A stretch of 15,289 nucleotides of DNA from Exophiala sp. HKRS030 (taxonomy: Eukaryota; Ascomycota; Eurotiomycetes; Chaetothyriales; Herpotrichiellaceae): the NCBI GenBank assembly GCA_023897205.1, contig JAHWDD010000021.1:10869-26157 (forward strand), given 5' to 3'. Both the position numbers and the translations under genes were made by a program. Of the stretch, positions 8,157 through 15,289 are shown piece by piece (within the stretch, counting starts at the first letter, position 1; every line of letters starts with the position of its first letter). The notes under the pieces are model-generated. The model searched no databases. It saw nothing but the letters and a program-made list of their open reading frames with translations, and was not told the DNA's origin.

Positions 8157-8950
8157 ATGTCGGCAAGTACTTTAGTTATGTCAAGATATCGTGGATGTCA
8201 GCATGCAAGACTATTGGCACCCCCAGAAGGCATTAAACAATGTTCTGCTGGCGGCAAGGGTCGAGATATTACGTCTTTAACTAGACAGTTCGATAATTTG
8301 GTTGATCAGGCTTGAACTAGGAGGCTTCGCAATGTGAAACGTGATCTGAAGAGGGGATGGCACAAAGCTAACGCGGAATATTATTCTCTGGAGGCAGATA
8401 TGCCGTGCGCCAGACAGAGGTCTGTCAAATCGCTCATGTCATGGATTCACCGTGATCAATTGGATGGATGTCTCTAATCTCGGAAATGGCCTGAACTCGT
8501 CTTGCTTTACACACTGGATCTGTATCGGCATACTCTTCCCCTAGGTTCATAATAGTGTTCCAGGAAGCTTGATTTGGAGTCTGCGATCTTTTCCCTTCTT
8601 GATAGGAAAATCGGATCTGACAATGTTGTAAGTTGTGTCGCTGGCTAGTGGCCGTAGCCGGGGTGGTTGGAAAAAGAGCGAATACAAGTCTTTCTCCACT
8701 TCGATGGCGGCCTCGTGGAATCAGGTCCTGCATCCTGGTGGGTTTTTGGTCGTGTCGTGTGGTTGTGATACCTGCCGGACGATTTATACCACTGAAAGAG
8801 GTGGTCCAATTACTGCATTCGAGAAACAGATGCTTGGCATTGAAGAGCTACGGGTGCACCGGTTTCTTGGAGAATATGGTAAGGTAGGTGGTGTCGGAGA
8901 TAAGCTTTCCCATGTTGTTTACGCGAAGTTGCGCGACGCGTCTACCACAC
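8157..8950 (+). pseudogene. Decayed two-exon gene, C-terminal part methyltransferase-like (tentative)
   Basis: From ATG 8157 one frame reads as plausible protein (for example GKGRDITSLTRQFDNLVDQ, KRDLKRGWHKANAEYYSLEA, SWIHRDQLDG) but meets TGA at 8313, TAA at 8475 and a TAA-TAG pair near 8550. The same frame then reads LESAIFSLLDRKIGSDNV up to a perfect GTAAGT donor at 8629. An intron ending AAG at 8688 (60 nt) would join it in phase to SFSTSMAASWNQ and LHPGGFLVVSC, continuing to HVVYAKLRDAS at about 8943. HPGGFLVV followed by a distal HVVYAKLR resembles the strand-5 and last-strand region of class I SAM-dependent methyltransferases; no SAM-binding GxGxG is visible. Multiple stops indicate decay. 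The second exon stays open into the JmjC frame. Confidence 0.38.
8629..8688 (+). other. Probable intron in the decayed gene
   Basis: Donor GTAAGT, acceptor ATACAAG, 60 nt, phase 0. It links two protein-like frames that differ by one register. It is the only feature here suggesting the relic was once an ordinary spliced gene. Confidence 0.45.
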
Positions 8951-8952
8951 AC

Positions 8953-8992
8953 CTCACACTCTCACACTCTCACACTCTCACACTCTCACACT
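8953..8992. repeat. (CTCACACT)5 octanucleotide microsatellite
   Basis: Five perfect tandem copies of CTCACACT followed by CTC, ending 8 nt before the ATG chosen for the JmjC gene. The unit is not a multiple of three, so a gain or loss of one copy changes the reading frame of anything translated through it. It is probably 5' leader, but the frame across it is open. Confidence 0.9.
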
Positions 8993-9000
8993 CTCGACAC

Positions 9001-10828
9001 ATGAGCGGACCGAAAATCATGTCGCCAGTCGATAGTTCGACCCTGAGCTTAAACGATGTTGGCTCTACACAGCAGGACGATGTCTTTCTGTGCACGCAAT
9101 TACAGTACCTAAGCTCAAGGCACGGTCGACACTTAGAAAGGACTCACAGAAATATTCGCACCGCGGTCGAGTATCTGAAAGGCAAGAGAGCAGCACGAAA
9201 GTTCGTGAAGACATGTTGGCAAAGGGCATTGGCCATCTCCCCGCAAGCTTTCATGTTCCTGAGTGCATCATTCACACATCACCACCTTCTGAGGAGAGGA
9301 CAATACGCCTGTCAACAACTGATCGATCTCCTGAAGAGAAATCAGAGCATGATTGATCAGCATTCAGAGTTATCATCCCTCAGTGCACAGTTTCTGAATG
9401 ATCTCAAACAGCTAGCTCAGGCTGACGTTTCTGAAAATCCAAAATACACCCGTAGTTCACGTCGACCAGTACCCCGAACAGAGAACCTCACAAGGGCTCA
9501 AGAAGAGCTGTTGGCGCCATACGAGCCACCTACACATGATGATGAGCCTGCTGTTGCACCGTGGCTGGACTACTTCCGCAAGGAGCCAGCATTTCTGATA
9601 CATCTGGACCTTACTTTTGACTACTTGAAGCTGAGACTGCTGACATCTGCTACGGAAGATCTGCGTACTTTATGGAGAACACACACAACAGGTCTACCGA
9701 CGATCGTGCCGGCCGCGGCATGCTGGCGAGGAGATCCGCCAACATTTGAACAGCTCTGGGTCGAAATGTCGAAGATCAAAGTAAACGGTGTGTTATGTAG
9801 AAATTGAACTGAGTCGCGAGAATGCTAAGGGACAAGATCTTCGGGTCTACGAACAGGGTGAGCAGTCAGCCAATGCCGCACTCGCGTTCTGTCAGATGGC
9901 GAGACCGAATCGAGACAATCCCATTTGCATCATCGGGATGGAGCTTCCCGCGTTGGTACGATGCCGAGCGTTTGGGGGATGTGCTCAACTTCATCAGCGA
10001 GCGACGACGTACCTGGAACAGCACACGGTATTCAACATGACGCCGAAATTCTCGTTCGTCGACTTGCATATAGGTATGGCCACTTGTCATCGATCGAGGG
10101 CTCGGATATTGACCAACACAACAGACTACGGTAAAGATGGCATCTCTGCTACCCTACACGATTGCGAAAAGGTGTGGGTGATGTATCCTCCAACGCCTCG
10201 CAACCTGCAGTGGATGGCTGAACACCGGGGCCAGCAAGCCAAACTGGCACAGGGGATGGGAGTTTTGGACGGGGGTGTAGTAGCGCACACCACTTTGGCG
10301 GAGGCGGTCTACCTACCGGCAGGATGCTTGCATGCTGTCTTCACCCTTGTCGGTGGGTTCCTGGTCTCGATCGATTGTACCACTCAGAGGTCAGTATGGC
10401 CGTTTGCACAATACCTCCGATACAACATGCAAGCCGAACTAGGAGCCACCGAGGAGCGAAACTGCTATTTTCTCTTCCTGCAATCTCTCGACGTGGCCTT
10501 GCAGAACGCTGGGGAGAGGGATGCCTTCCGTGCATGGGTCGAGGTCGAAGACGTCCTCCAGATCAAGAGGAAGAACGACCGAGGGTGGGTTCGAGCGGCA
10601 CGAAAGGTGTGGGATGATTACCTGCAGGCTGATCCGATCATTGATGTTGAATGTCCCTGCCAGGGCGCAGTCGGCTCTTGCTTCCTTGAGCATCTAAAGG
10701 ACCGACATTTACGTTGGCTATTCAATGACATGGCTGAGAGCCCTACTGTGGCCAACTCAGGCGCTGAATCTAGGAGCAAGGTCATCAGGAGGCGACTGAA
10801 GAGAGGCAAATCGCACTTGGACGAATGA
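9001..10828 (+). CDS. JmjC-type (cupin) Fe(II)/2-oxoglutarate oxygenase-like protein, three exons
   Basis: Exons 9001-9780, 9830-10073 and 10125-10828 give 575 residues. The N-terminal half (1-260) is helical, without a recognised domain. The JmjC core is at about 290-425: NPICIIGMELPAL, then FVDLHID with metal ligands H340 and D342, the possible 2-oxoglutarate Lys K357 in CEKVWVMYPPT, and the distal His H411 in YLPAGCLHAVFTL. A complete Fe triad suggests an active oxygenase, for example a protein or nucleic acid demethylase or hydroxylase; the substrate is unknown. Near the end, C518, C520, C527, H531 and H536 could bind zinc, and the tail RRRLKRGK (563-570) is NLS-like. The first-intron acceptor may instead be 9820, adding three residues. 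ATG 9001 is chosen because the frame upstream enters a microsatellite and a decayed gene. It resembles diverged, poorly characterised fungal JmjC proteins rather than canonical histone demethylases. Confidence 0.8.
9781..9829 (+). other. Intron 1 of the JmjC gene
   Basis: The upstream frame hits TGA at 9805, while the conserved sequence resumes in the next frame. Donor GTAAAC at 9781, branch-like ACTGAG, acceptor CTAAG at 9829 (49 nt, phase 0), giving SKIK then GQDLRVYEQ. Acceptor GCGAG at 9820 (40 nt) also restores the frame but is short and a poorer match. Confidence 0.6.
10074..10124 (+). other. Intron 2 of the JmjC gene, splitting the HxD metal site
   Basis: Donor GTATGG at 10074, TTGACC branch-like element, acceptor CAACAG at 10124, 51 nt, phase 1. 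Splicing joins G to AC and creates the Asp codon of DLHID, the Fe-binding HxD motif. The intron has no in-frame stop and its length is a multiple of three, so the unspliced frame also reads through. Confidence 0.8.
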
Positions 10829-11222
10829 TCGCCTAGAAGCTGAGAGGGAACAGAGAGCAGACAGAGCAGAATTGCAAAATTTCTTAAGATGTCTTCAATT
10901 TCCAACTACGTTCCCACGATACTGTCGCTTAAAATTAACACCTCGGGGAATGGAAGTCAAGCCTGTCGAGATGACATCCGCATTGACCACAATCTTGGGC
11001 TGAGGCCAAATAGACAGACATTACCAACGAAATGACATTCGTTGGAAGCTGTTTCTCCTTCCCAACCTACACAACTCCATCTGACCTCGAAAGATAATAC
11101 CAGGGTGTACTAGAGGCAGTCGGAACCCGGCTGGCAGCGACGCTGATCGCTGCACAACCAAAATCCATGTAGCGTCCTATTCTGAGATCTAGCACACACG
11201 TCTCCCATAGCTACTCGAAACG
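10829..11222. other. Intergenic region with short hairpins
   Basis: No confident gene. A 48-codon frame from ATG 10889 to TGA 11033 (MSSISNYVPTILSLKI...) is possible but unsupported. Stem-loops: CCAACGAA / TTCGTTGG (11024-11031 and 11038-11045, 6-nt loop) and GCAGCGA / TCGCTGC (11134-11140 and 11147-11153). A CT-rich stretch at about 11046-11090 resembles a fungal promoter for the gene starting at 11223. Confidence 0.4.
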
Positions 11223-11606
11223 ATGCCATCAGAGAAACCCACTAGTAAGACGAAGCTAGATGAGAGCACGGAACTTGCTTGGTTACACGCTTCAAGCTCT
11301 GCTTGCCACAAGTTACTCAAGGCTGCAGCTCACGATCTCGATGACGTTTCGTCAAGGGTTTTGCGTATGGATTGCACTATCCGTAAATCGAATTGAAACT
11401 TCTGTCGAACTTCGTCTTCGATTACAATTGAGTCCACGATCGGAGCATATGAGAGCAAGTTGCAACACTCAAACAAACGATCTCCGAGCTCTGCAACAGG
11501 TTCTCGCAGGACTAAAAAGAAGTCCCGCGGTGTGATGGAGAACGGACCAGGAACCGGAAAAGAAACCCCCGCGTCTCATGCGAGGTTGTCATCAATATTG
11601 TACTGA
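11223..11606 (+). CDS. Possible small spliced gene, helical protein of unknown function
   Basis: From ATG 11223 the frame reads ESTELAWLHASSSACHKLL, then KAAAHDLDDVSSRVLRMD, strongly helical, and stops at TGA 11394. The same register is open again from 11397 to TGA 11604 and contains ESTIGAYESKLQHSNK followed by a Lys/Arg/Ser-rich tail. An in-frame intron would remove the stop: candidates are 11358-11432 (GTTTTG...TTGAG, 75 nt), 11383-11445 (GTAAAT...CGGAG, 63 nt) or 11365-11445 (GTATGG...CGGAG, 81 nt). A third reading in the +1 frame (NDLRALQQVLAGLKRSPAV, ending at 11535) is also helical and could be the real last exon. I recognise no family. It may be a small coiled-coil protein or a gene broken by one nonsense codon. 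Confidence 0.4.
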
Positions 11607-12041
11607 ATTGAGATCGCACCAAGATGTCAATGACCTCTCTTTCAACCTCCTTTGACGAGTGTGGTAGGTATGTAACCAAAATTGGACCTGATTAACAATT
11701 GGGGCTTCCCGAAGGTCCTTACGGAAGCCATCTACCTCTTCAAGATGTCAAGTAGATGGCGATGAGACAATGCCACTGCACCACTGCACCACTAAAGCTC
11801 AGGAGGCGCCTGGAAGATACATTTGTATTATGGTATTTTTCCGTTTGGGAAGGAGGGCTTTCTGCCTGGAGTAAGGAAGGAAAATATCAGGTTGGATCAC
11901 ACTTAGCATCCTTGTGCACCTCGAGCTACACTCCTTGTACACCAGAACATGTACAATATCGAAACACCATTTAATAGAAGTAATCAGACCCACAAACACA
12001 AAGATGAGCCGCTTCGCCATCTCCCCGAATGCTTAGCGCCT
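11607..12041. other. Intergenic region, 3' flank of the PD-(D/E)XK-like gene
   Basis: No convincing gene. It holds a pair of mutually exclusive stem-loops at 11703-11760 and a short CACTGCAC direct repeat near 11775-11790. It probably includes the 3' UTR of the minus-strand gene. Confidence 0.4.
11703..11760. repeat. Overlapping alternative stem-loops
   Basis: GCCATCTAC (11727-11735) pairs perfectly with GTAGATGGC (11752-11760), with a 16-nt loop. GGCTTCC (11703-11709) pairs perfectly with GGAAGCC (11723-11729). The two share GCC 11727-11729, so only one can form at a time. This could be a transcript 3'-end structure or a chance arrangement. Confidence 0.5.
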
Positions 12042-13983
12042 TCACCGACGCCTGTTACCGTTGGATCGATACGTAAAGACGTTCAGACGAGCGCAGTAGA
12101 GAGCCTGCCGTCCATCTTTCTCGCAATTCGTCCATTGCGAATCTGCCACGAAGATAGACTGACCCCCGTACTCGACGCACCATCCCGACTCTTCTTTATA
12201 CCGCATCCGCTCTGGAGTAACTTCAACCATGGGGCGTGTTTGGCGACCTCGTCCCGAGCCCTGCACGCCTTGCGCTTGCCTGGGGAGGTCTGAAGGTCTT
12301 TTTATTGAAGATCTGTCCGTTCCACTGCGTGCGTGGAGAGTTGAATTCGACAGGCTTCCCTCCGCAGAGGGCCGGCCACTGCGTCTGGACGTCGATGCAG
12401 TTTTTAACGGTGGTGCCAAGGGCGGTCTGCTGACAGCCATAGGAGTTCCGGAGGCAGCGCGACCATCTCGTCCAATTGAAGAACCGTAGCTCGTGGATGA
12501 CGCCACACTTGGTCTCAGGCGCTTGACTGGGGTCACCTCATTGCGAGCCAGCTCGTCTTCAGAGGTGTCCGATCCGGCAGCAATGACCGTCGAACGGGAT
12601 GTGCGGCTGGTCGTGGAGCTGGTGTTCGGGGTGGGCGCGGGCATCTGGCGAGCCACCTCGTTGGCAAGCCCAATGGAGCTGTCCCGCTCTTTCTTTGCTA
12701 AGTCCCGATCGTTGCGGTAGGCTGTCGCGCCTTGCACGAACGTCTCTTTGTCGCTGGTCAGATCAAACCCTCTTATCTTGGTCATGTGATACTCTGGCTC
12801 CCCTGCAGGAGTGAGAGGCGCAGTGAGATGGTGCGCATAGGTCTGAAGATGGCCGTCTTGATAGGTAGCAGAAAAGCTTCGTGCTTTCTTGTCATATTCT
12901 GGCTCTTCAGCTTTGTAGTTCCGAAGTTCGTGTATAGCTCGAGCCCCAAATGCTCCGTCATGCATGGCTTGTCTTTTTGCTACATCCGCTCGACCTTGAG
13001 CGCTCTTGCCCTCGACAAAAAAGTTCGGAGCCGCCGGACGAGTTAGATCGACCGTCGATGGAATGATACAAGGTCCCAAGTCAGCACGAACCCGCGGATG
13101 GATGGTCGAGAGTGCCGCTCCGTGATAGACATCGGGGCTGGGGTCGCTGAGATCTTTGTCGAATGGTTTCAGGTTGCCCAATGGCAGACCCATCTCGAAA
13201 CGATGGCCCGCCTCGTTTCCGGCGATGAAGGGGAGTAAGTTATGCATCCCCGTAGTCTCGCCGGACGCTCTTGCATTGGCCCGCTGAAAGGCTTCAAAAT
13301 CTTCGTCAGTGAATTGCGACGGTGATAGAGATGCCCGAGGGCGGCGTTGTGCGGCCCGGATGTCACTCAGATTCGCCGGGTTTTGTGATAAACGCCCATC
13401 TGAATGCTCATATAGGCTGGGGTAGATGGCATTGTCGATCAGTTTTTGCTCAAAATTGCCGCTATACGGTGTCGTCTTAATAGAGGTGGTCTTAGTATGG
13501 TCACTTGACCTCGAGGAGGCTGAGGACCGTCTCCCGCTTTGAGAACGAGCATAACCGCTCATTCTGTCGGGGATCGGAGGAGGCAAGTTGGCAAGCTGTC
13601 ACAAACTCTGGTCAGTCTACAAGGCTCACGTCGGCATAGGTAGGACGTACCCCTCGAAGGTGTGATAGATCAGGCCCGCCACGTCGAGCAAATCTCTTGA
13701 GCTGTAGGCGAGCACGCCCTGTGGGATATTCGACCTTCGGCGTGAGTGTGCAAGGTGGCTGAACCTTCTCTTCAATGTTCCTACGGTCAAACTCTCGGAG
13801 AGCGCTGCGACTCAATCGAATCTTGGATAACGTGTCCCAGAAGCTGGGAGGACGATGACGAGGGAGGTCACGACTTTCCGAAAGAGGTTTTTGTTTCTTT
13901 GCTATCGGCTCCGGCTCGAGATCCTCGCGCGATTGTGAGGACCTTTGTCGCTTTCTCGACTTAGGTTCTTCGAGGGCGAACAT
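12042..13983 (-). CDS. PD-(D/E)XK nuclease-like fungal protein, two exons
   Basis: Exon 1 runs 13983-13651 (ATG 13983) and exon 2 13595-12042, giving 628 residues. The N-terminus is basic and nuclear-looking (SRKRQRSSQS, AKKQKP), followed by the conserved PSFWDTLSKIRLSRSALREF (about 46-65) and FARRGGPDLSHLRG at the exon boundary. The core at about 260-420 contains PDVYHGA (P265-D266), IHPRVRADLG, APNFFVEGKSAQGRADVAKRQ with E306-x-K308, and ETFVQGATAYRNDRDLAKKERD. PD plus ExK suggests the PD-(D/E)XK nuclease fold. I know this architecture as a large, expanded family of uncharacterised ascomycete proteins; I believe the domain is catalogued as DUF7924 but cannot verify that. A disordered Ser/Arg-rich segment leads to a C-terminal block with WCVEYGGQSIFVADSQW. 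It is divergent from the kinase gene. Gene model very likely; nuclease activity unproven. Confidence 0.85.
13596..13650 (-). other. Intron of the PD-(D/E)XK-like gene
   Basis: On the minus strand: donor GTACGT, textbook branch ACTGACC, acceptor TGACAG, 55 nt, phase 0. It joins SHLRG to LANLPPPIP, restoring the usual family order. The minus-strand frame of exon 1 reads into the intron and stops at 13612. Confidence 0.88.
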
Positions 13984-14342
13984 GAGGGAAGAGTGAAAGG
14001 GCCGAGGAGAAAGGGTCGAGGAGGAAGGGGGAGGAGGCGGCCGCGAAGAAGGGCACGATATAGCGCGGCGGTTAGGCAGGGTTGCATGCTGAGAGGAGAG
14101 GTGTGGCAGGTTATCGATGCAGCACTTCGCATCCAGTCAATGGATTTGTTACATGTCTGCGTCGGATAGAGGTTGACACGATTTCAAGCTGCAGGCGCTA
14201 AAGAATGGTTGATTGGATCAGAGGCTGTAAACCGCCTTAGCGTGTCGGGGCCGAGTCTGCCCGCATCTAGGCAACCGTGGACGACACCGAGGCCCGTGGG
14301 GAAAGTGTAGCGAGTGGCCGAAGATTATATCACCATGATAGG
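13984..14342. promoter_or_regulatory. Bidirectional promoter region with polypurine tract
   Basis: 359 bp between divergent start codons. Next to the nuclease-like gene, 13984-14052 is almost pure G/A on the plus strand, i.e. a CT-rich tract on that gene's sense strand, typical of fungal promoters and 5' leaders. Near the kinase start there is an AT-rich TTATAT (about 14325). Confidence 0.5.
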
Positions 14343-14409
14343 ATGTCGACGATGGACGACTGTAACGACCACAGCATGGACAGCTTTGTGCAGCGGGTTC
14401 AAAATATAG
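14335..14409 (+). other. Upstream ATG overlapping the kinase start
   Basis: An ATG at 14335, 8 nt before the chosen kinase ATG and in another frame, opens a 24-codon frame ending at TAG 14407, past the kinase start. If the mRNA begins upstream, leaky scanning would be needed, which could lower kinase translation. Confidence 0.3.
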
Positions 14410-15289
14410 CAATCGGCGGCAAGTACCACCTGGTGCGAAAACTAGGATCTGGTTCCTTTGGCAATGTCTATCTGGGTATGGCCACACCCCTGATGCCCCA
14501 GGGATTAAAATGAAATCTCACGTTGAACAGGGCGAGACGCTGAGACCGGCAACGAAGTCGCCATGAAACTCGAACATCACAGCGTGGCGCCGTCTCTACT
14601 TCAAGAAGAAGCACGAATCTATCAATCTCTAGCGCAAGAGGCCGGCTTTCCTCAGGTGTACTGGCACGGACAGCAAGACGACTTTATGGCTTTGGTCTTC
14701 GAATTGCTCGGGCCAAATTTGGAAGACTTATTCCGATATTGTGGCGACCAGTTCTCGTTGAAGACGACACTGATGCTTGCCGACCAACTCCTTCGTCGCT
14801 TCGAGAGTCTTCATTCCCACGATTACCTGCACCGGGACGTCAAGCCTGAAAACTTCATGCTGGGTATGGGTGAAGCAGGGAACATCATCCACATGACCGA
14901 TTTAGGTCTTGCCATCTACCGCCATCCAGACCGGTGGAAGTCGAGCAGCCCCCCTCCCCGTAATGTGACAGCGCGTCCTCCTCAGCTGTTAGGCACATGC
15001 AGATATGCAAGCATCAACGGGCATTTAGGCATCGGTAAGAAAATATGTCAATTGTGTTCAATTTTGTTCAAGCATCCGAGAAAAGTCCGCTGACCGTCCT
15101 GCAGCACAATCCCGGCGCGACGACTTGGAAGCACTCGGATATATGCTAATATATTTCATCCATGGAAGACTTCCTTGGCAAGGTCTCAAAGCGAAGCGGG
15201 ATGCCAAACACCTGCTGGTTTTGGAGAAAAAGCAGGCGATCAGTGCGAGCGAACTCTGCGCAGGTCTACCAACCGAATTTGAAGAGTAC
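14343..15289 (+). CDS. Casein kinase 1-like protein kinase, 3' partial
   Basis: Exons 14343-14475, 14531-15034 and 15105 to beyond 15289. Ser/Thr kinase of the CK1 family. Visible in order: [20 protein letters not shown] then [11 protein letters not shown] (glycine loop, 35-45), VAMK with K57, the GPNLEDLF signature (105-112), catalytic loop [14 protein letters not shown] with D147, and TDLGLAIY with D168, where the usual CK1 DFG reads DLG. Next comes a variable stretch [27 protein letters not shown] (the CK1 substrate-recognition block), then [16 protein letters not shown] and LPWQGLKA. It departs from canonical CK1 in the DLG, in RFESLH for the usual RIEYVH, and in the activation-segment stretch, so it is a diverged paralogue rather than the main housekeeping Hrr25/Yck form. 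The catalytic residues seen are intact. The C-terminus is outside the window. ATG 14343 is the first in frame. Confidence 0.9.
14476..14530 (+). other. Intron 1 of the CK1-like gene
   Basis: Donor GTATGG, acceptor TTGAACAG, 55 nt, phase 1. It joins NVYL-G to [12 protein letters not shown], exactly the CK1 strand 2 to strand 3 order. Reading through would stop at 14511. Confidence 0.9.
15035..15104 (+). other. Intron 2 of the CK1-like gene
   Basis: Donor GTAAGA, branch GCTGACC, acceptor CTGCAG, 70 nt, phase 1. It joins INGHLGI to [13 protein letters not shown], matching the conserved CK1 order [13 protein letters not shown]. Confidence 0.92.

Noticed and set aside
8434..8733. Minus-strand frame with protein-like text (SWNTIMNLGEEYADTDP)
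   Set aside because: No family signature or ATG-supported gene model; the plus-strand frames with a consistent intron explain the region better, though I cannot exclude it.
9822..10040. Alternative plus-strand frame over JmjC exon 2
   Set aside because: The overlapping frame carries the conserved NPICIIGMELPAL and FVDLHI blocks and joins both neighbours by splicing.
12229..13046. Several plus-strand frames opposite the PD-(D/E)XK-like gene
   Set aside because: Antisense shadows of a well-supported exon.
1..15289. Search for CRISPR arrays, rRNA, and a tyrosine-recombinase (Starship-type) captain gene
   Set aside because: No spaced direct repeats of CRISPR type, no rRNA-like stretch and no tyrosine recombinase motifs were seen; the only transposase is the hAT one.

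Overview
This window looks like nuclear DNA of a filamentous ascomycete (Pezizomycotina). The genes are interrupted by short introns of about 49-70 nt with GTRNGN donors and CTGAC-like branch sites, and promoters carry CT-rich tracts. Several products belong to families I know mainly from filamentous fungi: a lone APH-type phosphotransferase, a PD-(D/E)XK-like nuclear protein, a small 'YHVTGGPT' protein and a diverged JmjC protein. I cannot name the species.

Layout. 1-2246: right-hand part of a hAT DNA transposon. It has an uninterrupted transposase reading frame open at the left edge, then an AT-rich subterminal block of nested palindromes, and a probable right terminus ending GAGCCCTA. 2247-4376: gene-poor DNA with a decayed gene (about 2322-3061) whose start resembles a J domain; most of its stops are CAR-to-TAR type. 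4377-4766 (-): small uncharacterised fungal protein. 5438-6217 (+) and 6439-7410 (-): a convergent pair, an APH/choline-kinase-like phosphotransferase and an acyl-protein-thioesterase-like hydrolase. 7411-8156: non-coding, with three CACGTG boxes and several inverted repeats. 8157-8950: relic of a second decayed gene, with a recognisable intron. 9001-10828 (+): three-exon JmjC-type gene. 11223-11606 (+): possible small spliced gene. 12042-13983 (-): two-exon PD-(D/E)XK-like gene. 14343-15289 (+): three-exon casein kinase 1-like gene running off the right edge, divergent from the nuclease-like gene across a 359-bp shared promoter.

There is no operon-like logic or obvious joint pathway. The left 11 kb reads as accessory DNA: a transposon, two decayed genes, and expanded or uncharacterised families. 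The most interesting point is in the JmjC gene. A 51-nt intron splits the codon for the metal-binding Asp of the HxD motif. The intron length is a multiple of three and contains no stop, so retention would give a full-length protein lacking that Asp. Upstream, the same reading frame runs without a stop through a (CTCACACT)5 microsatellite into the decayed gene, giving a possible chimeric, length-variable N-terminus.
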